This document shows positions 42,269 to 52,589 of a stretch of DNA of 64,000 nt, one piece after another. How positions within the stretch are numbered: the first letter of the stretch is position 1; each line of letters opens with the position of its first letter. The notes below the pieces were generated by a model. It saw nothing but the letters and a program-made list of their open reading frames with translations. It did no database searches and was not told where the DNA came from. The translations under genes were made by a program, and so were the position numbers. Source of the DNA: Palsa-1447 sp964509885 (GTDB lineage Bacteria; Verrucomicrobiota; Verrucomicrobiia; Opitutales; Opitutaceae); NCBI GenBank assembly GCA_964509885.1, contig CAZDZL010000005.1, positions 42,933 through 106,932 on the forward strand, read 5' to 3'.

Positions 42269-44110
42269 ATGCCCACCGACACACCACAGACCTTCGAATT
42301 CCAGGCCGAGATCAAGCAGCTGCTCGATATCGTCATCCACTCCCTCTACACGGAGAAGGAGATCTTCGTGCGCGAGCTGGTCTCCAACGCCTCCGACGCC
42401 CTCGAGAAGCTCAGGCACCTGCAGCTGACCGAGAAGGCGATCTACGACGACAAGCTTGAGCTCGAGATCAACATCACGACCGACGACAAGGCGAAGACCT
42501 TTACGATCCAGGACTTCGGTATCGGAATGACCCAGGCCGAGCTCGTCGAGAACCTGGGGACGATCGCGCACTCCGGCTCCAAGGCCTTCGTCAAGGCCCT
42601 TGGCGAGGGCGACCAGAAGGCCGCCGGCCTCATCGGGCAGTTCGGCGTCGGCTTCTACTCGGCGTTCATGGTGGCGAAGAGCGTCAAGGTGTACACGCAC
42701 TCGTGGAGGGAGTCCGAGCCGGGCCAGCTCTGGACGAGCGACGGCGGCGGCAGCTTCGCGATCGAGGAGAGCTCCGGCGAGCGCAGGGGCAGCAAGATCG
42801 TCGTCGAGCTGACGGACGAGTGCTCCGAGTTCAGCCAAGAGTGGCGGGTGCGCGAGGTCCTGGAGCGCTACAGCGCGTTCGTCTCGTTCCCGGTCAACCT
42901 GAACGGCAAGCGCATCAACACCGTCCAGGCCCTCTGGCTGCGCGGCAAGAATGAGATCAAGCAGGAGGAGTACGACGAGTTCTACAAGTTCCAGGCCCAC
43001 GACACGGAGAACCCGCGCCTGCGCCTGCACTTCAGCGCGGACGCGCCGATCTCGATCAACGCGCTCCTCTTCGTCCCGAAGGAGAACACCGAGAAGATGG
43101 GCTTCTCCAGGCTGGAGCCCTCGGTCGCCCTCTACTGCCGCAAGGTCATGATCGACGCCCGCCCGAAGGACCTCCTCCCGGAGTGGCTCCGCTTCCTGAA
43201 GGGCGTCGTCGACAGCGAGGACCTGCCGCTCAACATCTCGCGCGAGACGATGCAGGACCGCTCGCTCGTCGAGAAGCTGAACCGGGTCATCACGAAGCGC
43301 TTCCTCAAGTTCCTTGAGGAGGAGGCGAAGGACCGGCCCGAGTCCTACGGCGAGTTCTACAGGGAGTTCGGCGTGTTCCTGAAGGAGGGCGCCGCCCTCG
43401 ACTTCACGCACAAGGACGCGCTCACGAAGCTGCTGCGCTTCGAGTCCTCGCTCACCGACAAGGGCAAGACGACGTCGCTCGCCGACTACGTCACGCGCAT
43501 GGGCGCCGAGCAGAAGGAGATCTATTACCTCGTGGGCCCGAGCCGCGATGCGATCGAGGCGGGCCCCTACCTGGAGGGCTTCCGGGCCCGCAACCTGGAG
43601 GTTCTGTTCTGCTACGAGACGGTCGACGAGTACGTGATGAACAACGTGAGGGAGTTTGACGGCAAGAAGCTCGTCGCCGCCGACCATGCCGACGTGAAGC
43701 TCTCGGAGCAGCCGAGGCCCGAGGGATCGCTCGGCGAGGCCGAGACCAAGACCCTCGTCGGCTGGCTCAAGGAGTCGCTCGGCGATCGTGTGGCGGACGT
43801 GCGGGCGAGCGACCGGCTGGTCGACTCCCCCGCCCTGGCGCTCAACGCCGACAAGCTGGGCTCGCCCCACATGCGCCGGATCATGAAGGCCATGAACAAG
43901 GACGGCGCCCAGGCCCCCCTGCAGGTCAACCTCGAGGTCAACCCGCACCATGCGGTCATCAAGCGCCTCGACGAGCTGCGGACGGCCTCGCCCGACAAGG
44001 CGAAGCTCGTGGCGGAGCAGATCCTCGACAACGCGCTCATCTCGGCAGGGCTCCTCGACGACGCCCCCGCCATGGTGAAGCGCCTCTACAGGCTCCTGGA
44101 GACCGTCTGA
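42269..44110 (+). CDS. htpG: Molecular chaperone HtpG (Hsp90)
   Basis: This 613-residue cytoplasmic chaperone has the GHKL ATP site: ELVSNASDAL, DFGIGMT, GTIAHSGSK and IGQFGVGFYSAFMV. The middle domain has LPLNISRETMQ and the C-terminal dimerisation part ends LLETV. Length is normal for bacterial HtpG. The ATG at 42269 matches the family start (ETFEFQAEIKQLL type). Confidence 0.96.
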   Translation: MPTDTPQTFEFQAEIKQLLDIVIHSLYTEKEIFVRELVSNASDALEKLRHLQLTEKAIYDDKLELEINITTDDKAKTFTIQDFGIGMTQAELVENLGTIAHSGSKAFVKALGEGDQKAAGLIGQFGVGFYSAFMVAKSVKVYTHSWRESEPGQLWTSDGGGSFAIEESSGERRGSKIVVELTDECSEFSQEWRVREVLERYSAFVSFPVNLNGKRINTVQALWLRGKNEIKQEEYDEFYKFQAHDTENPRLRLHFSADAPISINALLFVPKENTEKMGFSRLEPSVALYCRKVMIDARPKDLLPEWLRFLKGVVDSEDLPLNISRETMQDRSLVEKLNRVITKRFLKFLEEEAKDRPESYGEFYREFGVFLKEGAALDFTHKDALTKLLRFESSLTDKGKTTSLADYVTRMGAEQKEIYYLVGPSRDAIEAGPYLEGFRARNLEVLFCYETVDEYVMNNVREFDGKKLVAADHADVKLSEQPRPEGSLGEAETKTLVGWLKESLGDRVADVRASDRLVDSPALALNADKLGSPHMRRIMKAMNKDGAQAPLQVNLEVNPHHAVIKRLDELRTASPDKAKLVAEQILDNALISAGLLDDAPAMVKRLYRLLETV

Positions 44111-44145
44111 GGGGCCCGGAAACGGGCTCTAACAACCGGCATTAG

Positions 44146-44166
44146 CCCCCCGATTTTTCTGGGGGG
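44146..44166 (+). terminator. Hairpin after htpG, possible terminator
   Basis: CCCCCC (44146-44151) and GGGGGG (44161-44166) enclose a nine-base loop GATTTTTCT, 35 bases after the htpG stop. No T run follows, so it would not be a classical intrinsic terminator. Confidence 0.3.
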
Positions 44167-44232
44167 AGGCCGGGGATTGGCTTTGGCAGCCGGCGCCGGG
44201 TGGCCTAGGGGTATGGGCAAATCAACCACCCC

Positions 44233-47200
44233 ATGCTGAAATTAACCGCCCCCCTCGCGGGGCTCGCCCTGCTGGCGTGCCCGCTCCTGTCGCAGACCGC
44301 CCCCTCCCCCGACGAGACCCGCCTCCTTCGCTTCCCGGCCACCAACGGCAAGCAGGTCGTGTTCTCCTACGCAGACCAGCTCTACACGGTGGGCCTCGAC
44401 GGCGGCCTGGCCCGAAGGCTGACGAACGGCCCGGGGTACGCGGTGTTCCCCCGGTTCTCGCCGGACGGGACCCAGCTCGCCTTCACGGCGCAGTACGACG
44501 GCAACACGGAGGTCTACCTGATGCCCGCGGACGGCGGGACGCCGAAGCGCCTGACCTACACGGCGACACTCGACCGGGACGACCTCGGCGACCGGATGGG
44601 GCCGAACAACATCGTGATGGCGTGGAAGAACACCTCGGCGGAGGTCCTGTTCCGCTCGCGGATGCGCTCGTTCAACGCCTTCAACGGACAGCTCTACGCG
44701 GTGGGCACCGACGGCGACCTCCCGAAGCAGCTGCCGGTGCCCCGCGGCGGGTTCATGTCGTTCTCCCCCGACGACACGAAGATGGCCTACAACCGGGTCT
44801 TCAGGGAATTCCGGACGTGGAAGGACTACCGGGGCGGGATGGCCGACGACATCTGGATCTACGACTTCAAGACCGGCGCCGTGGAGGACATAACGAACGA
44901 CCCCGCACAGGACATCATCCCGATGTGGGCGCCGAACAACCGGATCTACTTCCTGTCGGACCGGCTCGCCGACGGCGCGAAGCGGATGAACCTCTACAGC
45001 TACGACCTCGCGACGAAGGCCACCGCCCAGCTGACCCACTTCAAGGACTTCGACATCAAGTTCCCCTCGCTCGGGGGCGGCGTGATCGTGTTCGAGGAGG
45101 CCGGCTACATCTGGGCGTTCGACATCAAGAAGGGCGAGCCCCGGCGCCTGCCGATCGTCGTCAGGGACGACTTCGTCACGTCGCGCACCGCCCGGGTCAA
45201 CGTCTCGAAGCTCATCGCGAGCGTGAACGCCTCGCCGGACGGCAAGCGCTTCGTCGTCAACGCGCGCGGCGACACCTTCACGGTCCCAGCGAAGGACGGC
45301 CCCACGCGAAACCTGAGCCGCAAGGCCGGCGTCCACGAGCGCGACGCCGTGTGGTCGCCCGACGGCAAGTCGATCGCCTACGTCTCCGACGAGACCGGCG
45401 AGAACGAGCTCTACGTGAGGCCCCAGGACGGCACCGGCGAGCCGGTGCAGGTGACGAAGGGCGCCGACACCTACTATTACGCCCCGGTCTGGTCGCCGGA
45501 CAGCAAGAAGCTCCTCTGGTCCGACCGGATGCAGCGCCTCAGGTACGTGACGGTGGAGAGCCGTGAGGTGACGCTCGTCGACACGGCCACGGCCTTCGAG
45601 ATCCGCCAGTACGCCTGGTCGCCGGACAGCAAGTGGGTGACCTGGTCCCGCGCCGAGGACGCCTCTCTGCCCAAGGTCTGGCTCTACGGCCTCGACGGGG
45701 CCAGGAAGTTCGAGGTCAGCGACGGCTGGTACGAGGCCAGCGCCCCCTCCTTCAGCGACGACGGGAAGTTCCTCCTCATGGCGTCCGGGCGCGATTTCAA
45801 GCCGACCGTGAGCGACATCGAGCTCGACGGCGTCTACGCGAACCTCGAGCGGGTCTACCTGGTCGCCCTGGCCAAGGACACCGACTCGCCCTTCAAGCCG
45901 AAGAGCGACGAGGTCGAGATCGCCGCCGACGCCGCGAAGCCCGACGCCAAGGCGGACGACAAGGACGCGAGGCCCGCAGATGCGAAGGACGCCAAGCCCG
46001 CCGAGGCCAAGGACGCCAAGGNNNNNNNNNNNNNNNNNNNNNNNNNNNNNNNNNNNNNNNNNNNNNNNNNNNNNNNNNNNNNNNNNNNNNNNNNNNNNNN
46101 NNNNNNNNNNNNNNNNNNNNNGACGCCAAGGACGCGAAGGGCGACGACGCGAAGGACGCGAAGAAGGAGGCCGCGAAGCCGGTCGTCGTCAAGGTGGACG
46201 AGGACGGCATCAAGGACCGCCTGATCGACCTTCCGATAAAGGCGGCCAACTACGAGGACATCCACGGCGTCGGCGACAAGGTCTACTACATCCGGGACGA
46301 GGGGGACGGCCTGGGCGGGCCCGGCAAGAAGACGCTCCTGCTCTTCGACCTGAAGGAGAAGAAGGAGACCGAGCTCGGCACCGTCACGGACTACGACATC
46401 ACGGCCGACGGCAAGAAGATGCTGGTCGCGCTCGAGAAGGATTACGCGGTCATCGACCTTCCGACGGCCAAGCTCGAGACCAAGGAGAAGATCCCCACGG
46501 GCGGCCTCGAGATGACCCTCGACCGCCACGCCGAGTGGGCGCAGATCTACGACGAGTGCTGGCGCCAGATGAGGGACTTCTTCTTCTCGCCGACCATGAA
46601 CGGCGCCGACTGGCCCGCGATGAAGGCGAAGTACGAGGCCCTGGTCCCGTACGCCCAGACCCGCTACGACCTCACCTACCTCGTGGGCGAGCTCATCGGG
46701 GAGATCCACAGCGGCCACACCTACGTCGGCGGCGGCGACGCCCCCAAGGCTCCGCGGGTCCCCATGGGCCTCCTGGGCGCCGAGCTCTCGCGCGACCCGC
46801 AGAGCCGCGCCTACAGGATCGACAGGATCGTGCGCGGCGAGAACTGGGACGCGGCGGAGCGCTCGCCCCTCACGGAGATCGGGGTCAACGTGAGCGAGGG
46901 GGACTACATCCTCGCGGTCGACGGCAAGCCCGTGCGCGAGCTCGGCAACATCTACTCCGCCCTGGTCGGCAAGGCCGGCTCCCAGGTCGTCCTCACGGTC
47001 AACGCCAAGCCGGTGGACGAGGGCGCCCGCAAGGTGACCGTCATCCCCACGGCGGACGAGGCGCCCCTGTACTACAAGAGCTGGGTGCAGCACAACACCG
47101 ACTACGTCACGAAGAAGACCGGCGGCGACGTCGGCTACATCCACATCCCCGACATGGGGTTCGAGGGGCTGGACGAGTTCGCGAAGCACTTCTACCCGCA

Positions 47201-47729
47201 GCTGCGCAAGAAGGCGCTCATCATCGACGACCGCGGCAACGGCGGGGGCTTCGTCTCCCCCATGATCATCGAGCGCCTGGCGCGCGAGCTGGTGATGGTC
47301 TCGAAGGCGCGCAACTCGACCCCGGTGACGAACCCGAACGACATGCAGCTCGGGCCCAAGGTCGTCCTGATGGACGAGTTCTCGGCGTCGGACGGGGACA
47401 TCTTCCCCTACCGCTTCCGGGCAAATGGACTCGGAAAGCTCATCGGCAAGCGCAGCTGGGGCGGCGTGGTCGGCATCCGCGGGACGCTGCCGATCGTCGA
47501 CGGCGGGTTCCTGAACAAGCCCGAGTTCGCGCCCTACGGCAAGGACGGCAAGGACTGGGTGATCGAGGGCCACGGCGTGGATCCCGACATCGTGGTCGAC
47601 AACGACCCCGCCAAGGAGTTCTCAGGCGTCGACCAGCAGCTTGACAGGGCCATCGAGGAAGTCCTCCTCGAGCTGAAGGCGAACGGGAAGACCCTGCCGC
47701 CGCCGCCCCCATTCCCCGACCGGACCTGA
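44233..47729 (+). CDS. Tricorn-type protease, interrupted by an assembly gap
   Basis: This serine protease has a signal peptide, then two WD/TolB-like propellers (to about codon 560), a Lys/Ala/Asp-rich linker, and the catalytic part. After the gap come the C1 domain (GEIHSGHTYVGGG with the catalytic His), a PDZ domain (GVNVSEGDYILAVDGKPV) and C2 with the nucleophile in EFSASDGD (nt 47382-47399). Tricorn proteases trim peptides; the signal peptide implies an envelope location. The reading frame changes across 46022-46121 only because 100 N is not the true length; the true gap must be 2 modulo 3. It need not be a real frameshift. Confidence 0.9.
45925..46174 (+). repeat. Ala-Lys-Asp coding repeat containing the gap
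   Basis: On both sides of the N run the sequence repeats GACGCCAAGG-like units encoding DAK/PAEAKDAK. Such tandem units often break short-read assembly, so the gap probably hides a variable number of copies. Confidence 0.8.
46022..46121. other. Assembly gap of 100 N inside the tricorn gene
   Basis: It interrupts the Ala-Lys-Asp linker. Flanking frames differ by the placeholder length. Confidence 0.98.
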
Positions 47730-47799
47730 CGGACGCCGTCACGGGCCGGGGCCAACCCCCTTCGCGGCGCTTCCCGCCGCGGACAACCCCCAAGAAACC

Positions 47800-49293
47800 A
47801 TGAACCCCCTCCGCCACCTGCTCGGATGCGCCGCAACCTGCCTCGCCCTCGTGTCCGCCGCGCACGCGGCGGACCTCAACGGTATGTGGCGGATGGACAT
47901 CCACAAGGCCTCCGGGGTGACGCTGCACAACTACATCATCCTCCACCAGGACGCCGCGGGCATCAGGGGCAGCGTCTTCGCGAACAGCTCCTTCGAGGTG
48001 CCGATCGCGGGCGCCCATGCCGAGGGCGGGGACATTGTCTTCCACATCAACTGGGGGTGGAACTTCCGCGTGCGCCCCGAGGGGGCGAACCTGCACGTCG
48101 TCATCACCTACGACGGGGGCGGCAGGGACGAGGCCGTGGCCGTGCCCGCGGCCGCGTCCGAGATGAGCCCGCCGGCCGCGGTCGCGCCGCCGGCCCTCAG
48201 GACGGTCCCCTACAACGGGCTCGCGGCCACCCCGCCCATGGGCTGGAACAGCTGGAACCACTTCGCCGAGAAGGTCGACGACCGGGTCGTGCGCGAGACC
48301 GCGGACGCGATCGTGAGCTCGGGCATGGCCGCGGCCGGCTACGTCTACGTGAACATCGACGACACCTGGGAGTCCGGCCGGGACGCCCAGGGCAACATCG
48401 TCCCCAACCTCAAGTTCCCCGACATGAGGGCGCTCGCGGACTACGTCCACTCCAAGGGCCTCAAGCTCGGTATCTACTCGTCGCCGGGTCCGCTCACCTG
48501 CGGGGGCTACGAGGGGAGCTACCGGCACGAGGAGCAGGATGCGCGCACCTACGCCGCCTGGGGCATCGACTACCTCAAGTACGACTGGTGCAGCGCCGGG
48601 CGCATCTACACGAAGGCCGACCTCCAGGCCATCTACCAGGTCATGGGCGACGCCCTCGCCCATTCGGGGCGCGCCATCGTCTTCAGCCTCTGCGAATACG
48701 GGATGGGCGACGTCTGGACGTGGGCGCCCAAGGTCAGCGGCAACCTGTGGCGCACGACGGGCGACATCTCCGACAACTGGAAATCCATGTCGGACATCGG
48801 ATTCAACCAGGGGCGCCTGGCGCCCTTCGCGGGCCCGGGCCACTGGAACGACCCGGACATGCTCGAGGTCGGAAACGGCGGGATGAGCGCCGACGAGTAC
48901 CGCACCCACTTCAGCCTCTGGAGCATGCTGGCCGCCCCGCTCATGGCCGGCAACGACCTGCGCTCCATGTCGGCGGAGACCCGCGAGATCCTCACCAACC
49001 ACGAGGTGATCGCGATCGACCAGGACGCGCTCGGCCGCGAGGCGGTCCGCGTCCAGGAGCACGAGGGCGTGGAGGTCTGGGCGAGGCCGCTCGCCGACGG
49101 CGGCTTCGCCGTGGGGCTCTTCAACCGCAACGCCGCCGAGACGACGGCGGGGTTTGGCTGGGCGACGGTCGGCCTCAAGGCGTCGCCCGTCGCCGTTCGC
49201 GACCTCTGGCGCCACGAGGACCTCGTCGCCGACGCCGCGGGGTTCCGGGGCGTGGTCCCGGGCCACGGGGTCGTCCTCCTCCGCGTGAAGTGA
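47800..49293 (+). CDS. Secreted GH27 alpha-galactosidase
   Basis: This 497-residue protein has a signal peptide (cleaved near AHAAD). An N-terminal beta domain (residues 25-120) precedes the GH27 barrel starting TPPMGWNSWNHFAE. The nucleophile is D262 in YLKYDWC and the acid/base is D322 in RTTGDISDNW; GHWNDPDMLEVG is also typical. A small C-terminal beta domain ends the protein. It would release alpha-galactose from plant or algal oligosaccharides, so it indicates polysaccharide use. It is an isolated gene, with no transporter beside it. Confidence 0.92.
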   Translation: MNPLRHLLGCAATCLALVSAAHAADLNGMWRMDIHKASGVTLHNYIILHQDAAGIRGSVFANSSFEVPIAGAHAEGGDIVFHINWGWNFRVRPEGANLHVVITYDGGGRDEAVAVPAAASEMSPPAAVAPPALRTVPYNGLAATPPMGWNSWNHFAEKVDDRVVRETADAIVSSGMAAAGYVYVNIDDTWESGRDAQGNIVPNLKFPDMRALADYVHSKGLKLGIYSSPGPLTCGGYEGSYRHEEQDARTYAAWGIDYLKYDWCSAGRIYTKADLQAIYQVMGDALAHSGRAIVFSLCEYGMGDVWTWAPKVSGNLWRTTGDISDNWKSMSDIGFNQGRLAPFAGPGHWNDPDMLEVGNGGMSADEYRTHFSLWSMLAAPLMAGNDLRSMSAETREILTNHEVIAIDQDALGREAVRVQEHEGVEVWARPLADGGFAVGLFNRNAAETTAGFGWATVGLKASPVAVRDLWRHEDLVADAAGFRGVVPGHGVVLLRVK

Positions 49294-49362
49294 CGCGGGG
49301 AACGGGCGTTCCCCGGCGGGGGCCCGGGGGCACGTGCGGGCGCCGCTAGGCGCGTTTTCCAA

Positions 49363-49391
49363 TGTAACAAAGGGCAAAGCCCCTTGTTACA
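49363..49391. promoter_or_regulatory. Long palindrome upstream of polyphosphate kinase
   Basis: TGTAACAAAGGG (49363-49374) and CCCCTTGTTACA (49380-49391) form an inverted repeat with 11 of 12 pairs and a five-base centre. Right after it, GTTAC and GTTAAC recur 11 bases apart (49386 and 49397), a spacing used by PhoB-type boxes. A -10-like TAGAAT is at 49405-49410, about 70 bases before the ATG. An operator or hairpin controlling ppk is likely; the regulator is unknown. Confidence 0.5.
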
Positions 49392-49480
49392 AACAGGTTA
49401 ACGCTAGAATAACTTCTCGTTCAGGGCGCGGGAACACGGAATCATCTACCGTTTGTCCCAATTGCGCCTCTCCCGCCGAC

Positions 49481-51595
49481 ATGGCCCCCACTAGAAAAAA
49501 GCCCAACAGCCCCGATTCCGGCAAGGCCGCCTACTTCAACCGCGAGCTGAGCTGGCTCGCCTTCAACCGCCGCGTGCTCGGGCAGGCCCAGAGCGACCGC
49601 CACCCGCTGCTCGAGCGGGTGCGCTTCCTGGCGATCGTGAGCTCCAACCTCGACGAGTTCTTCGAGATCCGCGTCGCCGGGCTCATGCAGCAGGTGGACT
49701 CGGGGCTCACGGAGTTCGGCTCCGACGGCCTGACGCCGGTCGAGCAGCTGCGCCGGATCCACGCGGTCGTGGCCTCGCTGGTCGAGGACCAGTACCGCTG
49801 CTGGCACCACCTTCTCGTCCCCGCGCTCGCCCGGGAGGGGATCCTCTTCAGGCCGCCCCACGACCTCACGAGGGCCGAGCTCAACTGGGTCTGGACCTAT
49901 TTCCGAGACCAGGTCTACCCGGTGCTGACCCCGCTCGCCCTCGACCAGTCGCACCCCTTCCCGCAGCTCGGCAACAAGACGCTCAACGTGGTCGTGGCGC
50001 TCGAGAGCCCCGACAAGAAGCAGGAGAACGGGACGGCGAGCCACGTGGCGATCCTGCCCGTCCCCAGGATCCTCCCGCGCCTCGTGACCATCGCCCCGTC
50101 GAAGGCGGGCCCCCAGCGCACGATCTTCCTGAGCGACATCATCAAGCTGTGCGCCGGCGACCTTTTCCCCGGCTACAGGCTGAAGGGCGCGCACGCCTTC
50201 CGGGTGACGCGCAACAGCGACCTGTACATCGACGAGGAGGAGTCCGAGAACCTGCTCAAGAAGATCGAGGACGAGCTGCGCAACCTGAGGCGGGGCGCCG
50301 CGGTCCGGCTCGAGATCGAGAAGGGCGTGGACGCCGGGATCTTCGGCACGCTCTGCCAGCACCTGAACCTCTCGCAGGAGTACGTCTACCAGCTGGACGG
50401 CCCGATCAACCTGCTGCGGCTCCAGAGCCTGGCGGACATCGACAGGCCGGACCTGAAGTACCCGCCGTTCACGCCGGTCAACGTCTCGCCGCTTCGCGAC
50501 CCGTCGAGGATATTCGAGGTGATGCGCGAGCAGGACGTCCTCCTGCACCACCCCTACGACGCGTTCACCCCGGTGGTGGACTTCGTGGAGCAGGCGGCGA
50601 GGGACCCTCAGGTGATCGCGATCAAGCAGACCCTCTACCGGACCAGCGGCGATTCCCCCATCGTGCGCGCGCTGATCGAGGCCTCGCGCAACGACAAGCA
50701 GGTGACGGCGCTGGTGGAGCTCAAGGCCCGCTTCGACGAGGCGAACAACATCCAGTGGGCGAAGCAGCTCGAGGAGGCCGGCGTGTACGTGGTCTACGGC
50801 CTCGTGGGGCACAAGACCCACTGCAAGCTGTGCCTGGTCGTGCGCAGCGAGGGCCGGGCCATGAAGAACTACGCCCACCTGGGCACCGGCAACTACAACC
50901 CGAGGACGGCGAAGCTCTACACCGACCTCAGCTATTTCACGTCCAGGAAGGACATCACGAGCGACGTGGCGCAGCTCTTCAACACGCTGACCGGGTTCGG
51001 GCGCACGCAGCGCTTCCGCAACATCGTCGTCGCCCCCTTCAACCTGCACCGCCGGATAGGCGAGCTGATCGACCGCGAGGCGGCGAACGCCAGGGCCGGC
51101 AAGCCCGCGCGCATCCTCGCCAAGATGAACGCCCTGGTCGACAAGGCGACGATCGACGCCCTGTACGGCGCGTCGATGGCGGGGGTGAAGATCGACCTCA
51201 TCGTGCGCGGCGTCTGCTGCCTCGTGCCCGGGGTCAAGGGGCTCAGCGAGAACATCACCGTCAGGAGCATCGTCGGCCGGTACCTCGAGCACGCGCGCTG
51301 CTTCTACTTCGAGAACGCCGGCGGCGAGCCGCTGATCCTCGCGGGGAGCGCCGACTGGATGCCCCGCAACTTCTTCCGGCGGGTCGAGGTCCTCTTCCCG
51401 ATACGCGACGCCGCGCTCAGGCACTGGATCGTCTCCGAGCTCTTCCCCGTCGAGCTCAGGGACAACGACAACGCCCACGTCCTCGACGCGAGCGGCGCCT
51501 ACCGCCCGGCCCCCAGGGGGGCGGACGAGCGCCCGTACTCCGCGCAGGCCCACTTCATGGCCGACGCCGTGAAGCGCTCCGAGGTCAAAGCCTGA
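49481..51595 (+). CDS. ppk1: Polyphosphate kinase 1
   Basis: This 704-residue enzyme polymerises the terminal phosphate of ATP into polyphosphate. It starts AYFNRELSWLAFNRRVL, the family N-terminus, and has SNLDEFFEIRVAG, HPYDAF, GLVGHKTHCKL (the phosphohistidine region), HLGTGNYNPRTAKLYTDLS and the C-terminal SADWMPRNFFRRVEV. The ATG at 49481 is preferred over the longer open frame because the family N-terminus begins soon after it. It converges on the AAA+ gene with an 11-base overlap of the coding ends. Confidence 0.96.
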   Translation: MAPTRKKPNSPDSGKAAYFNRELSWLAFNRRVLGQAQSDRHPLLERVRFLAIVSSNLDEFFEIRVAGLMQQVDSGLTEFGSDGLTPVEQLRRIHAVVASLVEDQYRCWHHLLVPALAREGILFRPPHDLTRAELNWVWTYFRDQVYPVLTPLALDQSHPFPQLGNKTLNVVVALESPDKKQENGTASHVAILPVPRILPRLVTIAPSKAGPQRTIFLSDIIKLCAGDLFPGYRLKGAHAFRVTRNSDLYIDEEESENLLKKIEDELRNLRRGAAVRLEIEKGVDAGIFGTLCQHLNLSQEYVYQLDGPINLLRLQSLADIDRPDLKYPPFTPVNVSPLRDPSRIFEVMREQDVLLHHPYDAFTPVVDFVEQAARDPQVIAIKQTLYRTSGDSPIVRALIEASRNDKQVTALVELKARFDEANNIQWAKQLEEAGVYVVYGLVGHKTHCKLCLVVRSEGRAMKNYAHLGTGNYNPRTAKLYTDLSYFTSRKDITSDVAQLFNTLTGFGRTQRFRNIVVAPFNLHRRIGELIDREAANARAGKPARILAKMNALVDKATIDALYGASMAGVKIDLIVRGVCCLVPGVKGLSENITVRSIVGRYLEHARCFYFENAGGEPLILAGSADWMPRNFFRRVEVLFPIRDAALRHWIVSELFPVELRDNDNAHVLDASGAYRPAPRGADERPYSAQAHFMADAVKRSEVKA

Positions 51596-52556
51596 TCGGC
51601 GCCCGCGCCACGGCGGCGCGCAGGCCGTCGCCAGCGTCGACCAGGAGCACCGACCCCGGGACGCCCGGGCCGATCGCGCCTCGCAGCTGGGAGGCCACCA
51701 GGGCCCCGCGGACGCGGCGCTCGACCACGTTTCGCATCGGTCTCGCGCCCAGCCTGCGGTGCCAGCCCTCGCCGACGAGGCGCCTCGCGACGTCGGCGTC
51801 GGCGCGAATGGCGTGGGGGCGGCCGAAGCGCCGCGAGAGCACCCCCTCCTGGAGGGCGATCTCCTCCTCGAGCATCTGGGTGCAGATGCGCACCTGGACG
51901 TCGCGGTCCAGGTGGCCGAAGACCAGGACCGAGGTGAACCTCGCGAGCACCTCCGGCCTGAAGTGGGCCGCCGCCTCCTGCTCCACGAAGCGCCGGACGG
52001 AGGCGCGGGAGACGCCCTGCATCTCCGTGACCCCGGCCGAGCCTACGTTGGAGGTCGCCACGATGTGCAGGTCCGAGAGGTCGAGCGTCTCGCCGCTCGC
52101 GAGCGTCAGCTGGGCCTCCTCGATCCCCAGGAGGTGGTCGGCGACGCTCGGGTGGGCCTTCTCGATCTCGTCGAGGAGCAGGATGCGCCCTCCCGCCGCC
52201 CTGAGGCGAGCGATCCGCTCCCCGAGGAGCCCCGGCTCGCCCGCCGAGGCGCCGAGGAGGAGCGGCACGCGCTCCGCCGAGGAGAACTCGGCGCAGTTGA
52301 CCCGCGCGACGGCCCCCGTCCCGTGGAGGTGGGCGCCCGCCGCGACGACGGCCTTCGTCTTGCCCGTGCCCGTGGGGCCGAGGACGAGGATGAGGCTCCT
52401 CGGCCTGCCCGGCGCGGTGTGTCCCAGCTCCCCGGCCAGGAGGGCGTCGCAGAGGCCCGCGAGCGCGTCGTCCTGCCCGAGGACCGCGCCCCTGAGGTGC
52501 CCCAGCAGCCCGCGGTAGATCGCGAGTCGGCCCGTGTCGTTCGATGGCTCCGGCAT
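51585..52556 (-). CDS. Single-domain AAA+ ATPase related to the ClpB second ring
   Basis: This 323-residue protein has Walker A GPTGTGKT (residues 60-67), Walker B ILLLDEIEKAH (125-135), sensor HIVATSNVGS and the arginine-containing small domain RRLGARPMRNVV. The order and wording match the D2 ATPase of ClpA/ClpB, but the N-domain, D1 and middle domain are all missing. It lies 33 bases after the 207-residue gene on the same strand, next to the type IV secretion-like operon. It may be a dedicated unfoldase or assembly factor for that system (inference). Confidence 0.8.
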   Translation of the reverse strand: MPEPSNDTGRLAIYRGLLGHLRGAVLGQDDALAGLCDALLAGELGHTAPGRPRSLILVLGPTGTGKTKAVVAAGAHLHGTGAVARVNCAEFSSAERVPLLLGASAGEPGLLGERIARLRAAGGRILLLDEIEKAHPSVADHLLGIEEAQLTLASGETLDLSDLHIVATSNVGSAGVTEMQGVSRASVRRFVEQEAAAHFRPEVLARFTSVLVFGHLDRDVQVRICTQMLEEEIALQEGVLSRRFGRPHAIRADADVARRLVGEGWHRRLGARPMRNVVERRVRGALVASQLRGAIGPGVPGSVLLVDAGDGLRAAVARAPIRL

Positions 52557-52589
52557 TCCCCGGCTTGTAGGAGCGCGGGGGTCCGCGCG

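Noticed and set aside
46022..46121. Frameshift in the tricorn gene
   Set aside because: The apparent shift comes from the arbitrary 100-N placeholder; both sides are intact coding sequence.
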